The position numbers and the translations under genes were made by a program. From CAIXDN01 sp964482085 (GTDB taxonomy: Bacteria > Patescibacteriota > Patescibacteriia > 2-12-FULL-60-25), in contig CAYZVS010000022.1 of assembly GCA_964482085.1 (NCBI GenBank), forward strand, positions 1 through 6,372: a stretch of DNA of 6,372 bases. The letters are read 5' to 3'. How positions within the stretch are numbered: position 1 is the stretch's first letter; each line of letters opens with the position of its first letter. Below, piece after piece: positions 1 to 5,353 of this stretch. Under the pieces are notes generated by a model. It searched no databases, was not told where the DNA came from, and saw nothing but the letters and a program-made list of their open reading frames with translations.

Positions 1-20
1 CAGTAAGCCTAGGCTTACTG
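1..20. repeat. Perfect 20-bp palindrome at the window edge
   Basis: The first 20 bases equal their own reverse complement. As RNA they could form an 8-bp stem (CAGTAAGC/GCTTACTG) with a CTAG loop. No T-tract follows on the + strand, and the sequence before base 1 is not visible, so it cannot be called a terminator. It could be the hairpin of an upstream gene's terminator, part of a longer palindromic repeat or a protein-binding site. Bases 21-59 show nothing else clear apart from a weak ribosome-binding site. Confidence 0.5.
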
Positions 21-46
21 CCAGCGTGGAAGAAAAGCGTTTCATC

Positions 47-54
47 AGGTAAGG
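47..54 (+). promoter_or_regulatory. Probable weak ribosome-binding site of the glycosyltransferase gene
   Basis: The purine-rich AGGTAAGG ends 9 nt before the ATG at 64. It is only a partial match to the Shine-Dalgarno consensus. It favours the ATG at 64 over the overlapping out-of-frame ATG at 60. None of the other + strand genes in this window has a better site. Confidence 0.4.
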
Positions 55-63
55 TTAGCATGT

Positions 64-1785
64 ATGGATCGGTTGGAAAAACGCGAATGGTTGGCTCTGG
101 CGGCCCTTTTCCTTGCAACCGTGCTCCTGCTCGGTTTTTTACCGTTTTCCGGACTTAATGTGTTTCTTTCACCGGATGAAACCGGTGTTTTTGTTGCCGC
201 CAAACAATGGGCAGAACAGGGGACAGTCTCTATCGATGAAAGTTTAGCGGGTGCTATTCCATGGCTGCATGCCCGCAGTTGGATCTCGCATAACTCGAGC
301 GTTGTTCCTGTTGGCTTCCTCGGATGGCCTTGGATCATAACTTGGTTCATTAAGATACTTGGCACTTCTTCCGCACCTATAGCCGCGATGCTCATCATCG
401 CTTCATGCATCTATCCGATGTATCGACTGTTGCGTCCCATTGGTAAAGCGCCAGCGTTCATTGCGATAATCGTTGCAATCACTTCACCCGCATTCCTGCT
501 GTATGGAAATCGTTCGTTATTTCCGAATGCGGCGATTCTTTCTTTATCAATTTGGTGCGCTTGGGTGTATAAAAAATATATTATTACTACGGATAACCCC
601 TCTAAATCTCCCCTTCTGCGAAGGGAGACTTCCGGAGCAGAACCCCTCCTTCGGAGAAGGGAGGGGCAGGGGTGGGTTAAATTTGTACTCTTTGGCATTC
701 TATCCGGCCTAACCCTCGCTATCCGTCCGGTTGAGGCGGTTTGGATCATTCCGTGGTTTATCGTCATTGGTTGGAATTGGCGACCAAGTGCCAAACAGGC
801 CCTGTGGATAGTTTTAGGCATCTTTATCGCTTTGGTCCCGATGGCTTGGCAAGCGCAATTTGCCTACGGAGGTTTTTGGAAAGCTGGATATTGGATGAAG
901 GGGAACTCAGTGGTCGTAACAACCACAGCCTCCGCTCCCCAAAACATTTACGCCCCAGAGCTTTTCCCTTTTGGCATTCATCCAAAATCTATCGCTTGGA
1001 ACAGCTATATATTCCTCGGCATGACACTGTTCCCCTGGATGGTGCCTTTGCTCATGGTTCTGTTTCTTTACGCGGCCAAAGTGTTTGAGGAAGCGCGCTC
1101 CGTCATTCCCGCGCAGGCGGGAATCCAGAACCGATTGAAGGCTTTGATCTCAATCCTGACTGGTACTGGGTCCCCGTCTTCACGGGGACGACAATATATT
1201 TTGCTTGGTTTGTGGACCTTTCTATTCCTTGTTTTGTATTACGGAAATGGTCGCTACCTCGACAATATCCTTGGTACAGCAGCCATCGGAAACTCCTTCA
1301 TTCGTTATTTGCTGCCACTCGGCTTTCTGTCTGGCTTGGCTCTCGCTTGGATCTATCGACTCGCAGGAATCGCTAAATATGGTCGTCCTATCGTGATCGC
1401 GATGACGGTTCTACTTGCTTTCACCGGCATTTGGCGCGCGTATGCCGCCGATGCAGAAGGTTTGATCGCAGGTCGTACGGAATTAAAACGCTACGCCTCA
1501 ATCCGTGAGAGCACGGCCATTTGGTTTAAGCCAGGTGACATCATCCTTTCCGAGCGTTCCGATAAGATTTTCTTTCCTGTGTATCGGGGCGTTTCTCCAC
1601 TTCCTCAAATTGATGACGCTTCACTTTTATCACATGCTGTTGATCAGCAAGTCGGTATCGGTTTATTTGTAAGACCGCTCGCGCAGTCGCAGGCTGACGC
1701 ATGGCGTAAAATAGGACTTGAACCGATCGAGCTCGCATCTTTTGGTCGCGAGAAGCTCTATCGACTACAACCCGTAAAACCATGA
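64..1785 (+). CDS. Multi-pass GT-C (PMT/ArnT-like) membrane glycosyltransferase with two in-frame repeat insertions
   Basis: This is a 573-residue integral membrane protein with about 11-12 hydrophobic segments, among them residues 10-30, 83-100, 105-122, 129-148, 152-170, 206-238, 244-263, 317-338, 378-394, 413-432 and 442-457. After the first segment comes SPDETGVFVAAKQWAEQG, with an Asp-Glu pair at 38-39. An acidic pair in the first external loop is the usual catalytic feature of GT-C enzymes (PMT/GT39 and ArnT/GT83), which move a sugar from a polyprenyl-phosphate carrier to protein or lipid outside the membrane. The last ~110 residues are less hydrophobic and probably form the external C-terminal domain of such enzymes. 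Donor and acceptor cannot be read from the sequence. Residues 178-205 and 347-377 are encoded by two repeat elements and lie in loops between membrane segments, so the core fold may be intact. The stop overlaps the next start (ATGA), indicating translational coupling. I am confident of the membrane GT-C class, less so of the exact family. Confidence 0.8.
   Translation: MDRLEKREWLALAALFLATVLLLGFLPFSGLNVFLSPDETGVFVAAKQWAEQGTVSIDESLAGAIPWLHARSWISHNSSVVPVGFLGWPWIITWFIKILGTSSAPIAAMLIIASCIYPMYRLLRPIGKAPAFIAIIVAITSPAFLLYGNRSLFPNAAILSLSIWCAWVYKKYIITTDNPSKSPLLRRETSGAEPLLRRREGQGWVKFVLFGILSGLTLAIRPVEAVWIIPWFIVIGWNWRPSAKQALWIVLGIFIALVPMAWQAQFAYGGFWKAGYWMKGNSVVVTTTASAPQNIYAPELFPFGIHPKSIAWNSYIFLGMTLFPWMVPLLMVLFLYAAKVFEEARSVIPAQAGIQNRLKALISILTGTGSPSSRGRQYILLGLWTFLFLVLYYGNGRYLDNILGTAAIGNSFIRYLLPLGFLSGLALAWIYRLAGIAKYGRPIVIAMTVLLAFTGIWRAYAADAEGLIAGRTELKRYASIRESTAIWFKPGDIILSERSDKIFFPVYRGVSPLPQIDDASLLSHAVDQQVGIGLFVRPLAQSQADAWRKIGLEPIELASFGREKLYRLQPVKP
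595..678. repeat. Palindromic repeat inserted in frame in the glycosyltransferase gene (type A)
   Basis: This stretch of about 84 bp starts AACCCCTCTAAATC and ends GGGGTGGGTT. The two ends are imperfect inverted copies (AACCCC... against the complement of ...GGGTT). Inside are two hairpins: CCCTTC-TGC-GAAGGG, and CCCCTCCTTC-GGA-GAAGGGAGGGG with one bulged base (643-666). It is purine/pyrimidine skewed, unlike the flanking gene. It encodes residues 178-205, including the twice-repeated PLLRR, an arginine-rich insert between two membrane segments. From memory, similar AACCCC...GGGGTT repeats occur in many copies in Patescibacteria genomes. The exact borders are uncertain by a few bases. Confidence 0.65.
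1102..1192. mobile_element. 91-bp MITE-like element with inverted 27-bp ends, in frame in the glycosyltransferase gene
   Basis: The left end (1102-1128) is the 27-bp repeat beginning GTCATTCCCGC. The right end (1166-1192) is a diverged inverted copy ending ACGGGGACGAC. Each end is itself a hairpin: TTCCCGC-GCAG-GCGGGAA at 1106-1123 and GTCCCCGT-CTTC-ACGGGGAC at 1170-1189. The 37 bp between them carry no gene. The ends match those of the GIY-YIG element at 3715-4067, so this looks like an internally deleted relative. It encodes residues 347-377 (VIPAQAGIQ... to ...SRGRQ) and leaves the reading frame open. No target-site duplication is evident. Confidence 0.7.
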
Positions 1786-3242
1786 AGCCGCCACTTTGGT
1801 CGAGGATTATCGCTATCATCCTCATTTGGATTCCTGCAATGGTCTTTGCCGGCTGGATTTTGGCCCAACGTTTTCCAGCAAATGGCGTCGCCACATTTTC
1901 ATTTCCTTTTGATGGTCGTAGCCCTTGGTTCAATCCATTTCAACCAGGCGAGCGCGTAACCTCACCCGGAAAACAGCCCGATGGTTGGACAGGTCAACGT
2001 ATCCTTCAAGAGCCCGTCTATGGCTCCGCACGCGTTCCAGGAGCCTACGATTCCGTCGACGTAGCTTTTGATATTCGCGCCAAATCCCAACCGCTGGCCG
2101 AGCTCGGTTTGCTGCGTGATGAAGCGAGTTTTGCTTTTGAGATCAAACCGCTCTGGAGCGAGGCTTTAACCAAAGGCTGGCATCCGGTTTCCATCGGCGA
2201 TCGTCGCGGTTTCGTACGCGATGGTTTTGCTGATAGCGAGCTCTTAACAGACGACTTTGAAAAATTGATGGTTTGGCAGGCCAGCACCAGTGAGCCGCTC
2301 TTGTCCGATAAAACCGGTCTCTGGAAAACCTTCGATATTTCCTTGCGCGGAGGCCATGATTTCCAAGTCGTTCCAGTCAACGGCACCATCGATTTCAAGT
2401 TCCTTATCCAAGACGTCAATCGCTCTCGAGATCCAAAAAACACCGCCGCTTTCCGCCTCACGCATGGCGACGATGTTCTCTACACGGAATCTGTATCACT
2501 AAGCGGCGTGATCGATACACGTATGTCAGAACCGGTTGAGAAAAATATTCGCATCAACAATCTCGCGCCAGGAGTTTATAAGCTTTCTTTTGTCGCTGAC
2601 GACGATTTCTTCATCCGATCCGTTTCAACACAAAATCGTCATTGGGTGATTGGTCCGCGCCTGTATGTCGGCGATACAGTTGGCTATCGAGCAACCTCGA
2701 CGCCACTACTCGTCTACACAAACTCCATCCACGCCGTTGCCGATACATTTCATAATGAAGGCATGCAGACGGTTTCTATCGGCTCCGCCAAGACAAATAT
2801 CGATAAAACACATACACCTTTTGTGTTAAGTCGCTTGCCAGAAGAACGAGCGGGTTGGGTGCAGCTCGCAGCAGGAAAGGGGAATGTGCGTGTCATTGGC
2901 GATGGCTTCTTTGCGCTTGATCGCGACGCATCTTTCTTGCCACGCCCTCGCAGACTCACCGTCGATGCAAATCCAGCAGGTGAGGGGATTACGGCCATTC
3001 TCACGCCCTACAGCGCTCCGACCGAGCTTGGCGATGGCTGGTATCGCGTTACGACGAGCTACGCGTTGCATGATACGAGCGACCTCAAATTCTCCCTCGC
3101 GCTCCCCAATATTTTTACGCGCGGCGGAACCTTTGATATCCGCGCCGCCACGATTGCGTATCGCAGACCAGCTCTCTCTCCAGACCAATTCATGCAAACA
3201 CTACGACGTGAAGTAAGCGCTATTGTAAATCGACTATGGTAA
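1782..3242 (+). CDS. Membrane-anchored extracytoplasmic protein of unknown family
   Basis: I do not recognise this 486-residue protein. It has a short basic N-terminus and one hydrophobic segment (about residues 8-28), then some 450 residues with no further membrane segment. That fits a signal anchor with the bulk outside the cell. The outer part is rich in alternating hydrophobic/polar stretches, Gly, Asp and aromatic residues, suggesting mainly beta structure. An example is NNLAPGVYKLSFVADDDFF near residue 260, which resembles a strand of an immunoglobulin-like or carbohydrate-binding sandwich. The C-terminus (QFMQTLRREVSAIVNRLW) looks like an amphipathic helix. I see no catalytic motif. 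Its start overlaps the glycosyltransferase stop (ATGA) and its stop overlaps the next gene by 7 nt, so it probably acts with both, perhaps as a surface scaffold or partner in glycan assembly (inference). No ribosome-binding site is visible, which fits coupled translation. Confidence 0.8.
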   Translation: MKPPLWSRIIAIILIWIPAMVFAGWILAQRFPANGVATFSFPFDGRSPWFNPFQPGERVTSPGKQPDGWTGQRILQEPVYGSARVPGAYDSVDVAFDIRAKSQPLAELGLLRDEASFAFEIKPLWSEALTKGWHPVSIGDRRGFVRDGFADSELLTDDFEKLMVWQASTSEPLLSDKTGLWKTFDISLRGGHDFQVVPVNGTIDFKFLIQDVNRSRDPKNTAAFRLTHGDDVLYTESVSLSGVIDTRMSEPVEKNIRINNLAPGVYKLSFVADDDFFIRSVSTQNRHWVIGPRLYVGDTVGYRATSTPLLVYTNSIHAVADTFHNEGMQTVSIGSAKTNIDKTHTPFVLSRLPEERAGWVQLAAGKGNVRVIGDGFFALDRDASFLPRPRRLTVDANPAGEGITAILTPYSAPTELGDGWYRVTTSYALHDTSDLKFSLALPNIFTRGGTFDIRAATIAYRRPALSPDQFMQTLRREVSAIVNRLW

Positions 3243-3694
3243 TCGCTTGGCTCCGTTTTGTTCTACGCCAAATCGCTACCGCCCTGGTTGTGGTGACCAT
3301 GTTTTTGTTGCTTTCAGAAATCCTCTTACCATCATCCATTCTCCCGTATTTCAATCTGCATGTTCTTGTCTTCATAACGATTTTCATCGCCCTCTTAAGT
3401 CCAACAATTGAAAAGAAGAGCCGACTCCGCATCATCGTGATCGTCCCGATTTTTACCTTGCTCCTCGCTTACGCAGCGCTTATCTTTGGAACATCCGCAT
3501 CAGGCTTGATTCTGCTTGCCGCGCTAGCGATCGTTTTGATCGGTCTCACGATCGCCTTGTTATCGCAAGGAGAATATGACGAAGCAATCTTGAGCCCTCA
3601 TGTCATTCCCGCGGAGGCGGGAATCCAGCTGAGTGAGGTAATAATCCAAGAAACAATTATCATCGAGCAACAAACCGATGTCTTCATGCGCTAA
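3236..3694 (+). CDS. Small four-helix membrane protein with a repeat-derived C-terminal segment
   Basis: This 152-residue protein has about four hydrophobic segments (near residues 9-30, 40-57, 64-85 and 87-109). A basic stretch between the second and third (EKKSRLR) suggests a cytoplasmic loop. I do not recognise the family. It overlaps the upstream gene by 7 nt and closes the three-gene operon, so it may assist the glycosyltransferase or the anchored protein (inference). After the last helix, residues 123-131 (VIPAEAGIQ) are encoded by a 27-bp repeat copy at 3602-3628. The final 21 residues (LSEVIIQETIIIEQQ and beyond) are unlike the rest and may be either the original tail or read-through into former intergenic DNA. 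The C-terminal ~30 residues are therefore doubtful as functional protein. The overlapping start supports a real gene. Confidence 0.7.
   Translation: MVIAWLRFVLRQIATALVVVTMFLLLSEILLPSSILPYFNLHVLVFITIFIALLSPTIEKKSRLRIIVIVPIFTLLLAYAALIFGTSASGLILLAALAIVLIGLTIALLSQGEYDEAILSPHVIPAEAGIQLSEVIIQETIIIEQQTDVFMR
3602..3628. repeat. 27-bp palindromic repeat copy in the 3' end of the small membrane protein gene
   Basis: This copy is identical to the left end of the GIY-YIG element at 3715-3741 and lies in the same orientation 113 bp upstream. It differs from the copy at 1102-1128 by one base (G for C in the loop). The hairpin is TTCCCGC-GGAG-GCGGGAA. No matching inverted right end lies between it and the next copy, so it is either a solo end or the outer end of a larger composite unit running to 4067. 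It encodes VIPAEAGIQ. Confidence 0.85.
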
Positions 3695-3753
3695 AACTGT
3701 TTTACTCGTCACCTGTCATTCCCGCGGAGGCGGGAATCCAGTACCATTGAATC

Positions 3754-4038
3754 ATGAAGACGTATTACGTCTACATTCTAGCGAACGGTAAAAACGGCAC
3801 GCTCTACGTAGAGCGTAACAAATGATCTCTTGCGTCGTTTCAAGAGCATAAAACAGGTTCAGCGGATGGCTTTACTGAGAAATATGGGATCAAACAGCTC
3901 GTGTATTATCAAGAGACAGAAGATATCTTGTCTGCGATCCAACGTGAAAAGCAGCTCAAGAAATGGAACCGTTTATGGAAGCAAAGGATTATTGAAGAAA
4001 TGAATCCAGACTGGAAGGATTTGTCGCTTGATTTGTAG
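3754..4038 (+). pseudogene. Small GIY-YIG nuclease, broken by two compensating frameshifts
   Basis: Read in frame from ATG 3754, the sequence gives MKTYYVYILANGKNGTLYVE, an in-frame TGA at 3823-3825, then FQEHKTGSADGFTEKYG and on to AIQREKQLKKWNRLWK, ending NPDWKDLSLDL (stop 4036-4038). This is the compact ~95-residue GIY-YIG family (YhbQ/UPF0213-like), with GIY represented by YVYIL and YIG by LYV(G). The missing piece is recovered in the +1 frame at 3815-3838 as VTNDLLRR, which carries the conserved arginine. So one base was gained around 3811-3814 (GAGC where GGC is expected) and one T was lost in the T-run at 3838-3840. The net shift is zero, but a stop results and the catalytic core is scrambled. 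All other family positions are well preserved, so the damage is recent or is a sequencing error. Intact relatives cut DNA; no activity is expected here. There is no visible ribosome-binding site. Confidence 0.85.
3799..3816. repeat. Perfect 18-bp palindrome at the first frameshift
   Basis: ACGCTCTAC is followed directly by its complement GTAGAGCGT. The extra base that breaks the nuclease frame (A3812) is exactly the base that makes the palindrome perfect; without it the right arm would read GTAGGCGT. This fits a quasi-palindrome correction event rather than a regulatory site. Confidence 0.65.
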
Positions 4039-4103
4039 GTCTGGACCCCCGCCTACGCGGGGGTGACAAGAGGGAATCACAATGACGTATTAATCTATAT
4101 ATT

Positions 4104-4511
4104 ATGAACACTGAACTCTTCAAAAAAATCATTGCCGGAGAAATTCCTTGCGAGAAAATCTATGAAGACGATATCGCTTTTGCCTTTCTCGATAACACTC
4201 CGACCAATCCTGGGCACACGCTGGTTGTACCAAAAAAATGGTCAGCGGATATTACGGATACAGATCCGGAGATTTTAGCGCACTTAATCAAGGTGGTGCA
4301 GAAACTTGCTATTGCTGTTAAAGCGGCCACTGGTGCAGAAGGGGTAAATATTATTCAAAATAGTGGGGAGGTAGCGGGTCAAAAAGTTTTCCATCTCCAT
4401 TTCCATATTGTTCCTCGACACGCAGGTGACGGATTTGAACATTGGCATGGAAAAGCCTACCCAGATGGGGAAGCGCAAATCGTCGGCGAGAAAATCCGCC
4501 AAGTGCTATAA
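4104..4511 (+). CDS. HIT-family (HinT-like) nucleotide hydrolase
   Basis: This complete 135-residue histidine-triad protein matches the usual length of bacterial HinT. Such proteins are cytoplasmic homodimers that hydrolyse purine nucleoside phosphoramidates, including aminoacyl-adenylates; the true substrate is generally unclear. The signature H-x-H-x-H-x-x appears as VFHLHFHIVPR, with H97, H99 (expected nucleophile) and H101. H38 in NPGHTLVVPKK matches the fourth active-site histidine. The histidine that often follows VPKK is Trp46 here. The N-terminal IAGEIPCEKIYEDD and the NIIQNSGEVAGQ strand are typical. No Shine-Dalgarno sequence precedes the start. An AT-rich stretch (TATTAATCTATATATT) abuts the ATG, so the transcript may be nearly leaderless. 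The gene begins 36 bp after the GIY-YIG element, and the lipoprotein gene follows after 10 bp. Confidence 0.93.
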   Translation: MNTELFKKIIAGEIPCEKIYEDDIAFAFLDNTPTNPGHTLVVPKKWSADITDTDPEILAHLIKVVQKLAIAVKAATGAEGVNIIQNSGEVAGQKVFHLHFHIVPRHAGDGFEHWHGKAYPDGEAQIVGEKIRQVL

Positions 4512-4512
4512 T
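4504..4512 (+). promoter_or_regulatory. Extended -10 promoter element for the lipoprotein gene
   Basis: TGCTATAAT is a perfect extended -10 (TGN + TATAAT). It overlaps the last codons and TAA stop of the HIT gene and ends 9 nt before the lipoprotein ATG at 4522. Transcription would start about 2-4 nt before that ATG, giving a nearly leaderless mRNA, in keeping with the lack of a Shine-Dalgarno site. No good -35 box is found 16-18 bp upstream, which extended -10 promoters tolerate. Confidence 0.5.
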
Positions 4513-4521
4513 CCGACGCAT

Positions 4522-5352
4522 ATGAAAAAACTTTTCACAGCCGTCGCGCTGATCGCGCTCATGGGTGCCGGTTGTACTGCTTTAAACCCAGTCGCGCCCA
4601 CACCAGCTCCTGCAGGAGAAACTCCGGTCGGTAAAATGTCGATGGGCCAATTCCTAACCGGTTCATGGAAGATTAAGTCGATGCAACGCATCGGAGGCGC
4701 CGCGCTAGATATTTCCAGCTCGGATTTCACGCTTAGCTTTGATGGAGAAAAGATGTCGGGAAAAGTGTGTAACGTGATGAATGGTCCATATACGGTCGAG
4801 GACAACTTGCTAACATTCGGTCCGATCGCACAGACCAAGATGTTTTGTGAGGGTTTGCCGGGTGAAGTCGAGGCAGACTTTAATTTGGGTTTCAAAGGCA
4901 ATTATACGCTCGCTAAACAAAATGAAGATCTCGTGATGCAAGGCGCTTCCGTGTTTGTTTTGGAGCGCCAAGGATCAACCAGTATGGAAGACGGCGCCGT
5001 AGATAATTCAAACGTGGTTGGCACTTGGAAGATGGGAGCATGGAAAAAGCCGGCTCAAGGAGAGAAGCTTCAGGATGTTTCTAGTTTGAATCTGATGCTC
5101 ACACTCCGCGCTGATGGCAAACTCTCAGCAAAGTTTTGTAACAGTATAAGCGGTGATTACACGTTGCAAGCCGGTAAGCTATCGGCTCCGCAGGCTGCAT
5201 CAACCTTGATGTACTGTGACGGACCGGTCGGTGAAGTAGAGTCTGCCTTCTCAGCCGACTTAGCTGGAATGACAGCAAATACTGACGCAGAATCCCTAAT
5301 AATGACAGGCGTCGCCTCGCAGAACACCTACATGTTTGCACCGGTCAAATAG
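4522..5352 (+). CDS. Lipoprotein with two META (HslJ-like) domains
   Basis: This is a 276-residue secreted protein. MKKLFTAVALIALMGAGC is a lipoprotein signal peptide with Cys18 as the lipidated residue (the -3 position is Gly, slightly off consensus). A Pro/Ala-rich linker follows to about residue 45. Two similar domains come next, about 47-149 and 166-274. Each has the META pattern: a GSWK/GTWK start, a Phe/Leu-x-Phe/Leu-x-x-(D/A)G strand, K(V/F)CN, G-(P/D)-Y-T, then M-(F/Y)-C and GEVE. The two cysteines in each domain are exactly 26 residues apart (83/109 and 206/232), pointing to tandem duplication. META domains occur in HslJ, a heat-inducible E. coli lipoprotein linked to novobiocin resistance; their biochemical role is unknown. 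I chose ATG 4522 because the reading frame open further upstream (to 4408) lies inside the HIT gene and would bury the signal peptide. The gene ends one base from the convergent pirin gene. Confidence 0.85.
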   Translation: MKKLFTAVALIALMGAGCTALNPVAPTPAPAGETPVGKMSMGQFLTGSWKIKSMQRIGGAALDISSSDFTLSFDGEKMSGKVCNVMNGPYTVEDNLLTFGPIAQTKMFCEGLPGEVEADFNLGFKGNYTLAKQNEDLVMQGASVFVLERQGSTSMEDGAVDNSNVVGTWKMGAWKKPAQGEKLQDVSSLNLMLTLRADGKLSAKFCNSISGDYTLQAGKLSAPQAASTLMYCDGPVGEVESAFSADLAGMTANTDAESLIMTGVASQNTYMFAPVK

Positions 5353-5353
5353 A

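Larger units (their letters stand above)
3715..4067 (+). mobile_element. 353-bp element: GIY-YIG nuclease pseudogene between inverted palindromic ends
   Basis: The left end (3715-3741) and right end (4041-4067) are 27-bp imperfect inverted repeats that agree at most positions. Both start or end in GTCA/TGAC and CCAG/CTGG, with a C5-7/G5-7 hairpin inside (TTCCCGC-GGAG-GCGGGAA and ACCCCCGC-CTAC-GCGGGGGT). The nuclease gene fills almost all the space between, with 12 bp on its left and 2 bp on its right. That arrangement suggests gene and ends form one unit, comparable in layout to RAYT genes flanked by REP sequences, although RAYTs are a different enzyme class. No target-site duplication is visible. 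Mobility is inference, supported by the shorter element with the same ends at 1102-1192. Confidence 0.7.

Noticed and set aside
473..1088. Alternative + strand open frames inside the glycosyltransferase gene
   Set aside because: They are in another frame of a continuous membrane-protein gene, and their products have no coherent hydrophobic or domain pattern.
1541..2461. Long minus-strand open frames opposite the glycosyltransferase and anchored-protein genes
   Set aside because: They overlap well-supported + strand genes, resemble no family I know, and show no start signals.
3602..3628. The C-rich/G-rich hairpins as rho-independent terminators
   Set aside because: No T-tract follows any of the copies at 1102, 3602, 3715 or 4041.
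3823..3825. In-frame TGA in the nuclease as a sense codon (UGA = Gly, as in some candidate phyla such as Gracilibacteria/SR1)
   Set aside because: The flanking residues are out of frame with the family and are restored by a one-base shift, so a frameshift explains the stop. The glycosyltransferase also ends at TGA exactly where the next gene begins.
3811..3840. Programmed ribosomal frameshifting in the nuclease gene
   Set aside because: Two opposite shifts 24 bases apart would be needed. There is no classic slippery heptamer, and one change simply completes a palindrome.
3602..4067. CRISPR array from repeated palindromic units
   Set aside because: There are only a few copies, in mixed orientation, with irregular spacing that includes a gene, and no cas genes are present.
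4408..4521. Upstream in-frame start for the lipoprotein (38 extra residues)
   Set aside because: It overlaps the HIT gene in another frame, and the start would place the clear lipoprotein signal peptide internally.
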